64,000 nucleotides of DNA, from the NCBI RefSeq assembly GCF_002149015.1, contig NZ_NGFO01000030.1:1-64000 (forward strand). The letters run 5' to 3'. The translations under genes were made by a program, and so were the position numbers. The notes beneath the pieces are model-generated. The model was given only the letters and a program-made list of their open reading frames with translations, did not search any database and was not told the DNA's origin. This DNA is from Gordonia lacunae (GTDB lineage: Bacteria; Actinomycetota; Actinomycetes; Mycobacteriales; Mycobacteriaceae). Position 1 is the first letter of the stretch, and each line of letters opens with the position of its first letter. Positions 34,902 to 45,865 of this stretch are shown piece after piece.

Positions 34902-35676
34902 CCACGGTCCCGACGATCCGGTCGTCGGTCTCCTGCGTCGTGCCGGGTGTGTCTTCGCCGAAGAGGAAGCCGCACTGCTTCGCGACCAGGCCACCGGCGC
35001 AACCGAACTCGACGAACTGTGTGCGCGTCGCGCGGCGGGGGAGCCGCTCGAGCATCTTCTGGGGTGGGTGCGCTTCGGCGACCTGCGGTTGCGCGTCGGC
35101 CCGGGTGTCTTCGTGCCGCGGCAACGCTCACTGCTGCTGGCACGCACCGCAGTCGCCGCGGCGCGGAGGCGACGGTCCCCGCTCGTGCTCGAGGCGTTCT
35201 GCGGCGTCGCACCCATCGCCGCTACGGTGGCGGCCGCTGTCCCCGACGTCGGCCTGCGCGTCGTCGACACCGACGACACCGCTCTCGGCTTTGCGCGTCG
35301 AAACCTGCCGCACGGTACCGGTATTCATCTCGGTGCCGGACTCGACCCACTACCGGACGACCTTCGCGGCCGCCTGGACGTGATCGCCGCCGTACCCCCG
35401 TACGTCCCCGACGAGGCGCTCGGACTGCTGGCGCCCGAGGCCCGGGACCACGAACCGCACCGGGCGCTGCTCGGTGGCCCCGACGGCCTCGACCACATCA
35501 CGGCGTTGATCTCCGGTGCCCGGGAGTGGCTCGTCGTGGGCGGTGAGCTGCTCATCGAGATGAACGCGGCTCAAGCCGAGCAGGTGGTCCGCGGCGGCGG
35601 CGCGCCTGCTGGGTCCGACATCATTCTCGGAGACGATGGCCAGACCGCCGTGGCGTGTTTTCGCCGGATGCGCTGA
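34882..35676 (+). CDS. HemK/PrmC-like methyltransferase with degenerate motifs
   Basis: 264 residues, like the actinobacterial group annotated as putative protein N5-glutamine methyltransferase. The N-terminal helical domain (1-60) and FVPRQRSLLLARTAV (77-91) match HemK, as does the C-terminal GGPDGLDHITALISGAREWLVVGGELLIEM. The two catalytic motifs are altered. Motif I reads LEAFCGVAPIA (103-113) where G-x-G-x-G is expected, and the NPPY substrate motif reads VPPY (171-174), without the Asn that holds the glutamine amide. It may be inactive or changed in substrate. ATG 34882 lies within the previous gene's end and follows GAAGAAGG. The true PrmC is expected elsewhere. Confidence 0.78.
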   Translation: MTRTTPDHGPDDPVVGLLRRAGCVFAEEEAALLRDQATGATELDELCARRAAGEPLEHLLGWVRFGDLRLRVGPGVFVPRQRSLLLARTAVAAARRRRSPLVLEAFCGVAPIAATVAAAVPDVGLRVVDTDDTALGFARRNLPHGTGIHLGAGLDPLPDDLRGRLDVIAAVPPYVPDEALGLLAPEARDHEPHRALLGGPDGLDHITALISGAREWLVVGGELLIEMNAAQAEQVVRGGGAPAGSDIILGDDGQTAVACFRRMR

Positions 35677-35695
35677 CGACCGCCGGTTGGAACCC

Positions 35696-38600
35696 CTAGA
35701 TCCCCAGCACCTTCCGCTGCCGTGCGACCGCTTCCCGATAGCGCCCGACGTTGGCCATCTTGACCCCCTCGTAACCCCGGACCATGTCCGGTAGTTCCGC
35801 GAGGTCGACGACCGCGGGCAGCCGGTCCGCGCCGATCCGCCCACTCGCGAGCGCATCGAGAACGGCGTCGACGAGCTCCCGGTATTCGACGATCAGCGCG
35901 CGCTCGGTACGTCGGATCTCGCTGCGGCCGAACGGGTCCATTCGGGTTCCTCGAAGCCGCTTCATCGTCGCGAGCGCGCTCAGCGGCCGGTCGGCCCACG
36001 ATCCCAGCGCGAGCTTCTCGCGCATGCCCAAACTGCGCAGCGTCGGTGGATGCAGGCGCACCGCGACGTCGGCATCGGCGCCGAACTCGTCGGCGATCCG
36101 CGCGGCGAACGACGGGTCCTGCGTGAGCCGGGCGACCTCGTACTCGTCCTTGTAGGCCATCAGCTTGAACAGGTTCCGGGCGACGGCACCGGTCAGCGAG
36201 GACTCCGAGGCGACGCGTCGTACGCGGTCGACCGTGTCGAGGTAGGTGCGCGCATACCGCTCGTCGGAGTGGGCGGTGAGCTCGTCGTATCGGATCGCGA
36301 TGGTGCGCCGGAGGTCGTCGTCGATGTCCGCGAGACCGGCGACCACCTCGAGGGCATGGCGGCTCGGTTCGATCTCGGCGGTGGGACGGCCGTGCAGACC
36401 ATCGATGGTCGCGGATACGGAGCCGGGATCGGCGACGATCTGCCGGCCGCGCCGGAAGGCCTGCACATTGGCGGCCACCGCGACGCCGTTGAGTTCGATC
36501 GCCCGCTCGATCGATTCCGCCGAGATGGCCAGGGCGCCAGCTTGATACGCGGCACCGACCATCAGCATGTTGGCGTACTGTTCGTCGCCGAACAGTGCCG
36601 TCGACAATGCTCCCGAATCGAGGTAGACAGCTCGCGCCACCCGGTCGTCGATAGCGGAGTGGACCGCGGCCTCGGCCGGGAAGCCGACCGAGGTGTCGAT
36701 GACCATCAGCCCGGTCGGCACCTGGGTGGTCGAGACGACCGCGATCGTCTTCTCCGGAGCGGCGACCTTCAGATTGGCCGGGTCGGTCCCGACGAGCGGA
36801 TCGCAGACGAGATAGAGGTCGCAATCCTCGGACGCCACCTTGGCCGCCTGCTCCAGTGGATGTGGAGCCACCTTGATGTCACTGACCACCGCGCCGCCCT
36901 TCTGGGCGAGTCCGGTCATGTCGACGGTCCGGGCCGAGTGCCCGTCGAGGACGGCCGCGGTGGCGAGGACCTGGGACACGGTCACCACCCCGGTGCCGCC
37001 GACGCCCGTGATACGCAACGAGAAGGTGTCGCCGATGGCGGGGACCGTGGGCGCCGGCAACTCGGATTCCGCCAGATCTGCTGCGCGGGTGCGGATTCGA
37101 TCCGTGCCCGGGGTGACGGTGACGAACGACGGGCAGTCGCCCTGCAGGCAGGAGAAGTCGAGGTTGCAGGAACTCTGGTCGATCCTCGTCTTGCGCCCGA
37201 ACTCGGTCTGCACCGGGTGCACCGAGAGGCAGTTCGACTTCTCGCCGCAGTCACCGCAGCCCTCGCAGATGCGTTCGTTGATCACCACCCGACGAGTGGG
37301 GGTGGACATGGTGCCGCGCTTGCGCTTCCGGCGCTTCTCGGCGGCGCAGTGCTGGTCGTGGACGAGGACCGTGACGCCCGGGACGGCCGCGAGTTCGGTC
37401 TGCACGTCGAGCAGGTCATCGCGCGGGCGGATCTGGACCTGAGCCGGAAGTCCCAGGGTGCGGACGTGTTTCGGGTCGTCGGAGGTGACCACGATCCGGT
37501 TGACGCCCTCGTCGAGCAGCAGCGAGGTCAGCCGCGGCAGAGTCAGCGCACCCACCGGGTCTTGGCCGCCGGTCATGGCCACGGTGCCGTTGTAGAGCAG
37601 CTTGTAGGTGATGTTCGCACCCGATGCCACCGCCGCGCGCACCGCCAGTGATCCCGAGTGCGAGAAGGTCCCGTCGCCGACGTTCTGCACGAAGTGGTCC
37701 GCAGCGACGAACGGGGCCATGCCGATCCACTGCGCACCCTCGCCGCCCATCTGGGTGACGCCGGCGATGTCCCCGACCTGTCTGGGGTCCATCAGCAACA
37801 CCATGGCGTGGCAGCCGATACCGGCGCCGACCAGGGTGTTCTCGGCGACCTTCGTGGAACTGTTGTGGGGGCAGCCGGAGCAGAAGTACGGCGTGCGCAC
37901 GGCCAGCGGGAGCTCGATGCGGGTGCGGCGCGTGGCCTTGCGGTCGAGCCAGATCTGCGCGGCGTCGATCTGATGGCGGGCGAGCCGGTCGGCGAGGCCA
38001 CGTGTCACGGCGTCGACGTCGAGTTCGCCGAACCGGGAGAACAGGGTCGAGCCGTCCTCGTGGACCTTGCCGACGATGCGCGGCGCGCGGGGATGCCGGA
38101 ACAGGATGTCGCGCATCATCGTCTCGATGAAGTCGCGCTTCTCCTCGATCACGATGACCTCGTCGAGATCGCCGGTCGCGGTGTCGAACATGAACCGGTT
38201 GAGGATGTCTCGCTCGATCGGGTAGACCATGCCGAGTTTGAGGATGCGGATCCCGAGCCGGCGTAGATCGTCGTCGTCGACATGGAGGAGGCGCAGTGCC
38301 TCCCGGAGGTCGAGGTAGGTCTTTCCGGCGGCGACGATCCCGATGCGGTCATCGGGGCTCGAGACCACGATCCGGTTCAAGCCGTTGAGCCGGGCGTACT
38401 CCTGGGCGCGCGGAAGTCGGGTGGTGAGCTGATTCTGCTCGAGCTCCATGAGATGGGCGCCGAGCAGCCGTCCGCTGGGCACATGCGGACTCGTCCCGAG
38501 CTCGCCGACGACGGGCACGATCCGGTCGGGGTCGACATGCGCGGTCGACGCGCCGTCGGCGACGTGCGCGGAGATCTTGAGCGAGGTCCAGAGTCCGCTC

Positions 38601-39271
38601 GTGCGGCTCATGATCGCCGCGTGAACCCCTAGATCCAGGATGTCCTGCGAATCGGCGGGATACAGGATCGGGATGTAGAGGTCGGCCAGGGCCATCTCGG
38701 ACGCGCACGGAACGGTGGAGGACTTCGCGCCCGGGTCGTCGCCGACGAGCGCGACGGCGCCACCGGCGGAATGGGTTCCGATGAGGTTGGCATGACGCAG
38801 CGCGTCCGTCGCGCGGTCGAGGCCGGGGGCCTTGCCGTACCAGTATCCGACGACGCCGTCGCGGGGGAGCCCATCGGCGGACGGAGCCAGGTCGCCACCA
38901 CCGGTGACCTGGGCGGCGAGTTGGGAACCCATCACCGATGTCGCGGCGAGTTCTTCGTTGAGGCCGGGCCGGTGGACGATGTCGTACGGGGCGAGGAGTG
39001 CGCGGCGCCGGGCGAGCTCGAGGTCGTAGCCGGCGAGGGGAGAGCCCTCGTAACCGGAGATGAACGAGGCGGTCCGGAGACCGGAACGGCGGTCGACGCG
39101 AGCGCGGTCGCGGACCATGCGTACCAGTGCCTGGATTCCGGTGAGGTAGATGTCGCCGGCGTCGCGCGTATAGCGGTCGTCGAGCGAGAACCCGGCGACT
39201 GCCGCCTCGGGCGGTCGGTTGTCGGGGGTCGAGACGTGCTCGTAGCGAGCACGATCGTCTGCGAGGGTCAT
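35696..39271 (-). CDS. Indolepyruvate ferredoxin oxidoreductase family protein, fused subunits
   Basis: A 1191-residue fusion. The N-terminal third binds thiamine diphosphate partners (FISGYEGSPLAGYDLEL). The middle has the TPP domain (YFCSGCPHNSSTKV, GGEGAQWIGMAPF, VGDGTFSHSGSLAVRAA). An iron-sulfur segment near residues 665-715 has CEGCGDCGEKSNC. The last 450 residues hold the gamma-type domain (ITGVGGTGVVTVSQVLA, GLAQKGGAVVSDIK). The family oxidatively decarboxylates aryl or branched 2-oxo acids to acyl-CoA with ferredoxin as acceptor. ATG 39271 was chosen; the upstream extension is low-complexity. It is divergent from the leucine operon, so it may supply acyl-CoA to it. Confidence 0.88.
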   Translation of the reverse strand: MTLADDRARYEHVSTPDNRPPEAAVAGFSLDDRYTRDAGDIYLTGIQALVRMVRDRARVDRRSGLRTASFISGYEGSPLAGYDLELARRRALLAPYDIVHRPGLNEELAATSVMGSQLAAQVTGGGDLAPSADGLPRDGVVGYWYGKAPGLDRATDALRHANLIGTHSAGGAVALVGDDPGAKSSTVPCASEMALADLYIPILYPADSQDILDLGVHAAIMSRTSGLWTSLKISAHVADGASTAHVDPDRIVPVVGELGTSPHVPSGRLLGAHLMELEQNQLTTRLPRAQEYARLNGLNRIVVSSPDDRIGIVAAGKTYLDLREALRLLHVDDDDLRRLGIRILKLGMVYPIERDILNRFMFDTATGDLDEVIVIEEKRDFIETMMRDILFRHPRAPRIVGKVHEDGSTLFSRFGELDVDAVTRGLADRLARHQIDAAQIWLDRKATRRTRIELPLAVRTPYFCSGCPHNSSTKVAENTLVGAGIGCHAMVLLMDPRQVGDIAGVTQMGGEGAQWIGMAPFVAADHFVQNVGDGTFSHSGSLAVRAAVASGANITYKLLYNGTVAMTGGQDPVGALTLPRLTSLLLDEGVNRIVVTSDDPKHVRTLGLPAQVQIRPRDDLLDVQTELAAVPGVTVLVHDQHCAAEKRRKRKRGTMSTPTRRVVINERICEGCGDCGEKSNCLSVHPVQTEFGRKTRIDQSSCNLDFSCLQGDCPSFVTVTPGTDRIRTRAADLAESELPAPTVPAIGDTFSLRITGVGGTGVVTVSQVLATAAVLDGHSARTVDMTGLAQKGGAVVSDIKVAPHPLEQAAKVASEDCDLYLVCDPLVGTDPANLKVAAPEKTIAVVSTTQVPTGLMVIDTSVGFPAEAAVHSAIDDRVARAVYLDSGALSTALFGDEQYANMLMVGAAYQAGALAISAESIERAIELNGVAVAANVQAFRRGRQIVADPGSVSATIDGLHGRPTAEIEPSRHALEVVAGLADIDDDLRRTIAIRYDELTAHSDERYARTYLDTVDRVRRVASESSLTGAVARNLFKLMAYKDEYEVARLTQDPSFAARIADEFGADADVAVRLHPPTLRSLGMREKLALGSWADRPLSALATMKRLRGTRMDPFGRSEIRRTERALIVEYRELVDAVLDALASGRIGADRLPAVVDLAELPDMVRGYEGVKMANVGRYREAVARQRKVLGI

Positions 39272-39381
39272 GGGGTCACCTGGCCTTCTACGTGCGGTGG
39301 CCGATCCGGGGTTCCCGGGGAGTGTCGGCGCATCGGTTGTGGCGGCCCGGGGGTGGTGGGCCTGCCACAACACTACGAGAA

Positions 39382-39401
39382 GACGTGACGCGCGTCACGT
39401 C
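39382..39401 (+). promoter_or_regulatory. Perfect 20-base palindrome centred between two divergent operons
   Basis: GACGTGACGC is followed directly by its complement GCGTCACGTC. It lies 110 bases from the oxidoreductase start on one side and 109 bases from the carboxyltransferase start on the other, the exact middle of the 239-base gap. A dimeric regulator bound here could affect both operons. Confidence 0.6.
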
Positions 39402-39444
39402 ACGCCGGCCGCGCGGATCATCGCGCCGGTGGTCGAATCCGGGC

Positions 39445-39501
39445 GTGACATGGGCCACTGCATCGCGTACGATCTCTTTCAGTTAATTCCAACTAACTGA
39501 A
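39445..39501 (+). promoter_or_regulatory. Promoter and overlapping operator of the leucine catabolic operon
   Basis: GTGACA (39445-39450) and TACGAT (39468-39473), 17 bases apart, form a good -35/-10 pair. Transcription should start near 39480. There an inverted repeat TTCAGTTA (39478-39485) / TAACTGAA (39494-39501) begins, and it ends at the ribosome binding site GAAGGG. A repressor bound here would cover the start point. AT-rich against its surroundings. Confidence 0.7.
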
Positions 39502-39510
39502 GGGTCGACG

Positions 39511-41088
<1,578 letters not shown>

Positions 41089-41150
41089 CCCCCAGAAGCC
41101 TTGACCACAGATGCGCAACGCCGCTCCCGCCTACCCCGAGGACCCCGACC

Positions 41151-43193
41151 GTGAGTACCAGACCCATCCGTAGTGTCCTGGTTGCCAACCGTGGTGAGAT
41201 CGCCTGCCGCGTGATCGACACCCTGCGCCACATGGGAATTCGCAGCATCGCCGTCTACTCCGACGCCGATGCGCAGGCCCGTCACGTGCGCGAGGCCGAC
41301 GTCGCCGTCCGCATCGGACCGGCCGCGGCCGCCCAGAGCTACCTGGACATCGGCGCGGTGGTCGACGCGGCGCGCACGACCGGTGCCGACGCCGTCCACC
41401 CGGGGTACGGATTCCTCTCGGAGAACCAGAAGTTCGCGGCCGCCCTCGCGGAGGCGGGCATCGTCTTCATCGGGCCGCCGGCCGAGGCGATCGCGACGAT
41501 GGGGGACAAGATCACCGCCCGCGCCGCGGTCACCGCACGGGAGGTACCCGTGGTGCCGGGTCTGTCGCGGCCCGGACTGACCGATGACGACCTCATCGCC
41601 GCCGCACCCGACATCGGCTTCCCGGTTCTCATCAAACCCAGCGCGGGTGGCGGCGGCAAGGGTATGCATCGCGTCGCGGAACCGTCTGAGCTACCGGCGG
41701 CGCTGCAACGAGCACGGCGCGAGGCCGCCGCCGCCTTCGGCGACGACGCACTGTTCCTCGAGCACTTCGTCGACACTCCCCGCCACATCGAGGTGCAGGT
41801 GCTCGCCGATGAGCACGGGAACGTCATCCATCTGGGCGAACGCGAGTGCTCATTGCAGCGACGCCACCAGAAGGTGATCGAGGAGGCGCCCTCGGCGCTG
41901 CTCGATGCCGCGACCCGGGCTCGCATCGGTGAGGCCGCCTGCGATGCCGCCCGGAGCGTCGGCTACACCGGCGCGGGGACGGTCGAGTTCATCGTGTCGG
42001 CGCACCGGCCGGACGAGTTCTTCTTCATGGAGATGAACACCCGCCTGCAGGTCGAACACCCGGTGACCGAGCTCGTCACCGGAGTCGACCTCGTGGAACA
42101 GCAGATCCGGGTCGCCCGCGGAGAGGTGCTCGGTCTCACCCAGGACTCGATCACCCTGCGCGGGCATGCGATCGAGGCGCGCGTATACGCCGAGGATCCC
42201 GCCCGTGGCTTCCTGCCCACCGGTGGCACGATCGAACATCTCGTCCATCCCGACACCTCGCCCGGGAGCGGGGTCCGCGTCGACTCGGCCATGCTCGACG
42301 GACTGCGCGTCGGCAGCGAGTACGACCCCATGCTGGCGAAGGTCATCGCCGTCGGCGCCGACCGCGAGGAGGCACTGGAACGCCTCGATCAGGCGCTGGC
42401 CCACACCCGGGTCCTGGGCGTAGTCACCAATATCGACTTCTGCCGCTTCGTGTTGCGTCAGCAGGCCGTCGTCGACGCCGACCTCGACACCGAACTGCTC
42501 GACCGCCTCGTCGTCGACTACGCCGCGCCGGAGCCCACCCCCGAGGCCCAGGTGCTCGCCGGACTCGCGCGGATCGGGACCCGCGATGCGGGCAGTGTCT
42601 GGTCCTCGGCGGTCGGATGGCGTGTCGGCCCGCCCGCCCCGGTCATCACCCGCCTCGTCGCCGGCGCACGGCACTCGACGGTCGCCATCCAGGTCGATGC
42701 CGCCGACGCGCGATCGCTGTCCGGAACCGCCACCGTCACCGCCGACGACGACCCCGAGGCGTCGTGGACCGGGCACGTGGTCTACCAACCGGCGCAACCC
42801 GGCGACGGACGCGCGGCGGACCGTCTGGTCGTCGACGGGGTGACGCAGTCGTGGTCGAGTGTCCGCGTCGGCGAGAGCTGGTGGGTGGCAGGGCCGTCGG
42901 GCACATGGGTCCTCGAACTCGCGAAACCCCTGCTCGACGAGGCCGCCGCCGAACACGCCGGTGAGATCACCAGCCCGATGCCGGGCACCGTGGTCGCCGT
43001 GGCCACCCGGTCCGGCGACGACGTGTCCGCAGGCCAGTCGATCGTCGTCGTCGAGGCGATGAAGATGGAACATGCCCTGACCGCCCCGGTGGACGGCACC
43101 GTGGACATCTCGGTGGCGGTGGGGGACAAGGTCGATGCGGGACAGATCCTCGCTGTCGTCGCCACCTCTGAAGCAACTGCCGACTCCCAGTAG
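41151..43193 (+). CDS. Acyl-CoA carboxylase biotin carboxylase / biotin carrier subunit (AccA1-like)
   Basis: 680 residues. The biotin carboxylase domain (1-450) has [14 protein letters not shown], the ATP-binding [45 protein letters not shown] and the catalytic [17 protein letters not shown] linker of about 130 residues leads to the biotinyl domain with VEAMKMEH, where Lys638 takes biotin. With AccD1 it forms the methylcrotonyl-CoA carboxylase holoenzyme. GTG 41151 follows GAGG by 9 bases, and the residues before it have no homologous character. In M. tuberculosis the same gene order is Rv2502c-Rv2501c. Confidence 0.94.
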   Translation: MSTRPIRSVLVANRGEIACRVIDTLRHMGIRSIAVYSDADAQARHVREADVAVRIGPAAAAQSYLDIGAVVDAARTTGADAVHPGYGFLSENQKFAAALAEAGIVFIGPPAEAIATMGDKITARAAVTAREVPVVPGLSRPGLTDDDLIAAAPDIGFPVLIKPSAGGGGKGMHRVAEPSELPAALQRARREAAAAFGDDALFLEHFVDTPRHIEVQVLADEHGNVIHLGERECSLQRRHQKVIEEAPSALLDAATRARIGEAACDAARSVGYTGAGTVEFIVSAHRPDEFFFMEMNTRLQVEHPVTELVTGVDLVEQQIRVARGEVLGLTQDSITLRGHAIEARVYAEDPARGFLPTGGTIEHLVHPDTSPGSGVRVDSAMLDGLRVGSEYDPMLAKVIAVGADREEALERLDQALAHTRVLGVVTNIDFCRFVLRQQAVVDADLDTELLDRLVVDYAAPEPTPEAQVLAGLARIGTRDAGSVWSSAVGWRVGPPAPVITRLVAGARHSTVAIQVDAADARSLSGTATVTADDDPEASWTGHVVYQPAQPGDGRAADRLVVDGVTQSWSSVRVGESWWVAGPSGTWVLELAKPLLDEAAAEHAGEITSPMPGTVVAVATRSGDDVSAGQSIVVVEAMKMEHALTAPVDGTVDISVAVGDKVDAGQILAVVATSEATADSQ

Positions 43194-43203
43194 AAGGATT
43201 CAC

Positions 43204-44349
43204 ATGGAACTCACCCAGGAGTACACCGACCTCATCGCGACGGTCCGCGACTTCGCGCAGACCGTGGTGGCGCCGGTGGCCGCCAAACACGATGCCGAGC
43301 ACAGCTTTCCGTATGACGTCGTCGCCCAGATGGGCAAGATGGGCCTGTTCGGTCTCCCGTTCGAGGAGCAATACGGCGGCATGGGCGGCGACTACTTTGC
43401 CCTGTCGCTGGCACTGGAGGAGCTCGGCAAGGTCGACCAGTCCGTCGCCATCACGCTCGAAGCCGGTGTGAGTCTGGGCGCCATGCCGATCTACCGCTTC
43501 GGTACCGAGGAACAGAAGCAGCAGTACCTGCCCGAGCTCACCGCGGGCACCGCGCTCGCGGGCTTCGGTCTCACCGAACCGGGTGCCGGGTCCGACGCGG
43601 GCGCCACTGCGACCACGGCCCGCGACGACGGCGACTCGTGGATCATCAACGGCGGCAAGCAGTTCATCACCAACTCCGGCACCGACATCACCTCACTGGT
43701 GACCGTGACCGCGGTGACCGGTGTGAAGGAGAACGGCAAGAAAGAGATCTCGACCATCATCGTGCCCTCCGGGACACCGGGTTTCACCGCCGAGCCGGCG
43801 TACAACAAGGTCGGTTGGAACGCCTCGGATACGCATCCGCTGACCTTCACCGACGTACGCGTTCCCCACGAGAACCTGCTGGGTGTACGCGGACGGGGGT
43901 ACGCCAACTTCCTGTCGATCCTCGATGAGGGGCGCATCGCGATCGCGGCCCTCGCGACCGGCGTCGCGCAGGGATGCGTCGACGAGAGCGTGAAGTACGC
44001 CAAGGAACGCCAGTCCTTCGGCAAGGCGATCGGCGAATACCAGTCGGTGTCCTTCGCCATCGCCCGGATGGAGGCCCGGGCGCATGTGGCCCGGACCGCG
44101 TACTACGACGCGGCGGCGAAGATGCTGGCGGGCAAGCCGTTCAAGAAGGAGGCCTCCATCGCGAAGATGATCGCCAGTGAGGCGGCGATGGACAATGCCC
44201 GGATGGCGACCCAGATCCACGGCGGCTACGGCTTCATGAACGACTATCCCGTCGCCCGCCATTACCGAGACTCGAAGATCCTCGAGATCGGCGAGGGCAC
44301 CACCGAGGTGCAACTCATGCTGATCGCCCGCGAGCTGGGTTTCGCATGA
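43204..44349 (+). CDS. Acyl-CoA dehydrogenase (FadE19-like, branched short chain)
   Basis: 381 residues. AGFGLTEPGAGSDAGAT is the flavin/substrate signature; IHGGYGFMNDYPVARHYRDSKILEIGEGT is the C-terminal signature. It oxidises an acyl-CoA to the enoyl-CoA with electron transfer flavoprotein as acceptor. Operon position after accD1-accA1 suggests isovaleryl-CoA or 2-methylbutyryl-CoA. Glu364 in GEGT occupies the canonical catalytic-base position of medium- and short-chain enzymes, whereas typical isovaleryl-CoA dehydrogenases have a Gly or Ala there and use a Glu on helix G. The exact substrate is therefore open. AAGGA is 6 bases before the ATG. The stop overlaps the MaoC gene (ATGA). Confidence 0.93.
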   Translation: MELTQEYTDLIATVRDFAQTVVAPVAAKHDAEHSFPYDVVAQMGKMGLFGLPFEEQYGGMGGDYFALSLALEELGKVDQSVAITLEAGVSLGAMPIYRFGTEEQKQQYLPELTAGTALAGFGLTEPGAGSDAGATATTARDDGDSWIINGGKQFITNSGTDITSLVTVTAVTGVKENGKKEISTIIVPSGTPGFTAEPAYNKVGWNASDTHPLTFTDVRVPHENLLGVRGRGYANFLSILDEGRIAIAALATGVAQGCVDESVKYAKERQSFGKAIGEYQSVSFAIARMEARAHVARTAYYDAAAKMLAGKPFKKEASIAKMIASEAAMDNARMATQIHGGYGFMNDYPVARHYRDSKILEIGEGTTEVQLMLIARELGFA

Positions 44350-44870
44350 GCGGCGCGCCGGCGCCCGGCCCGGACGCGGACGGTGGCTCCGCGGTGCGTC
44401 GAATCGTGCAGCGAGGACTGTGGTTCGAGGAGTTCGACGAGGGCACGATCTACGAGCACCGTCCCGGGCGCACCGTCACCGAGGCCGACAACGTGTTGTT
44501 CACCACGCTGACCATGAACACCCAGGCGCTCCATCTCGATGCCGCCTGGTCGGCTGAGCAGCCGGGTTTCGGCGGGCAGCGCCTGATCAACTCGATGTTC
44601 ACCCTGTCGACGATCGTCGGATTGTCGGTCTCGCAGCTCACGCAGGGCACGCTCGTGGCGAACCTGGGGTTCAGCGAGGTCGCCTTCCCGGCACCGCTGT
44701 TCGCGGGCGACACGCTCTACGCGGAGACCGAGTGCACCGGTAAACGCGAATCGCGGTCGCGCCCGGGCGAAGGCGTGGTGAACTTGACCCACATCGGACG
44801 CAACCAGCACGGCGAGGTCGTCGCCCGCGCCGCACGAGCAACGCTGGTGCGCAGGCAACGGACGGAGTGA
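44346..44870 (+). CDS. MaoC-family hydratase (Rv2499c-like)
   Basis: The 174-residue single hotdog domain starts after a polar 18-residue N-terminus with GLWFEEFDEGTIYEHRPGRTVTEADNVLFTTLTMN, followed by HLDAAWSAEQPGFGGQRLINSMFTLSTIVGL, which contains the MaoC hydratase Asp/His pair region. AGDTLYAETECTGKRESRSRPGEGVV is the second half. Between the carboxylase and lyase genes, its expected role is hydration of 3-methylglutaconyl-CoA to the R isomer of HMG-CoA, or of a related mesaconyl-type intermediate. It overlaps both neighbours by 4 bases, a sign of tight coupling. Confidence 0.87.
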   Translation: MSGAPAPGPDADGGSAVRRIVQRGLWFEEFDEGTIYEHRPGRTVTEADNVLFTTLTMNTQALHLDAAWSAEQPGFGGQRLINSMFTLSTIVGLSVSQLTQGTLVANLGFSEVAFPAPLFAGDTLYAETECTGKRESRSRPGEGVVNLTHIGRNQHGEVVARAARATLVRRQRTE

Positions 44871-45811
44871 CGACGATGTTCTTCGAGGACCCACCCGGAG
44901 GTCCGGTCGGTTCAGGTCAGAATCGAGCAGGTCACGGACTGGCGGGGCCGCAATTGACCAATGCGTGGCTGCCGCCCGGACCTGCCCTGTTGTTCTGTCC
45001 GGCCGACCGTCCCGAGCGGTACCAGAAGGCCCTCGACCGTGCCGACGTGGTCATCATCGACCTCGAGGACGCGGTGTCGCCGGCCAACCGCGGCGCGGCC
45101 CGGGAGGCCCTCGTCGCCAACCCCGTGGATCCGGATCGCACCATCGTGCGGATCAACCCGGCCGGAACCGGCGACTACCGGCGCGATCTCGCGGCCGTGT
45201 CGGAGACGAACTACCGGGTGGTGATGCAGGCCAAGGCCGAGGACGTCTCCTCGATCCTGGACACCGCGTTCCAGACGATCGCCCTCATCGAGACGCCGCT
45301 CGGCGCGACCCGGGCGCGTGACATCGCCGCGACCTCCAACTGCATCGGACTGATGTGGGGGGCAGAGGATCTCGTCGCCGGCCTGGGCGGTACGTCCAGC
45401 CGCTTCGGTCCCGGTGAATCCCGCCCCGGCGAATACCGGGACGTCGCGAGCTGGGTGCGTTCGATGGTCCGCATCGCCGCAGCTGCGCACGGCAAGTTCG
45501 CGGTCGATTCGGTGCACCTCGACATCGAGGACGTCGACGGACTCGTGGCCGAGGTCCGCGATGCGGTGGCACTGGGTTACACCGCCACCGCCTGTATCCA
45601 CCCGTCTCAGGTCGACCACATCCGGGACGGTTACCGGCCGTCCGACGAGGCGGTCGAATGGGCGCGCCGGGTCCTCGACGGTGCCGCCGAACACGCGGGC
45701 GGGGTCTTCAGCCTCGACGGCCAGATGATCGACGGACCGGTCCTGCGCCAGGCCGAGGTCGTCCTCTCCCGCGTCAGCGATCCCCGTCCGGATGCCGCCG
45801 GCGAGAACTGA
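44867..45811 (+). CDS. CitE-like beta-hydroxyacyl-CoA lyase (Rv2498c-like)
   Basis: 314 residues of the HpcH/HpaI aldolase/citrate lyase family. LFCPADRPERYQKALDRADVVIIDLEDAVSPANR carries the metal-binding acidic pair, and ALIETPLGATRARDIA and GLMWGAEDLVAGLGGTSSR are the catalytic barrel strands. ACIHPSQVDHIRDGYRPS is the C-terminal CoA region. The M. tuberculosis counterpart Rv2498c was reported as an R-specific HMG-CoA lyase acting in leucine breakdown, giving acetoacetate and acetyl-CoA. The GTG start overlaps the MaoC stop (GTGA); an in-frame ATG lies 3 codons later. The first 30 residues are extra and polar. Confidence 0.87.
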   Translation: MTTMFFEDPPGGPVGSGQNRAGHGLAGPQLTNAWLPPGPALLFCPADRPERYQKALDRADVVIIDLEDAVSPANRGAAREALVANPVDPDRTIVRINPAGTGDYRRDLAAVSETNYRVVMQAKAEDVSSILDTAFQTIALIETPLGATRARDIAATSNCIGLMWGAEDLVAGLGGTSSRFGPGESRPGEYRDVASWVRSMVRIAAAAHGKFAVDSVHLDIEDVDGLVAEVRDAVALGYTATACIHPSQVDHIRDGYRPSDEAVEWARRVLDGAAEHAGGVFSLDGQMIDGPVLRQAEVVLSRVSDPRPDAAGEN

Positions 45812-45865
45812 CCGAACATCCCACCCAATCCGGGCAGCACGCCCGAAGACAGACCGGAGCAGAAC

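Noticed and set aside
36050-37651. 533-codon plus-strand frame opposite the oxidoreductase
   Set aside because: His/Asp/Gly-rich shadow of a well-supported gene.
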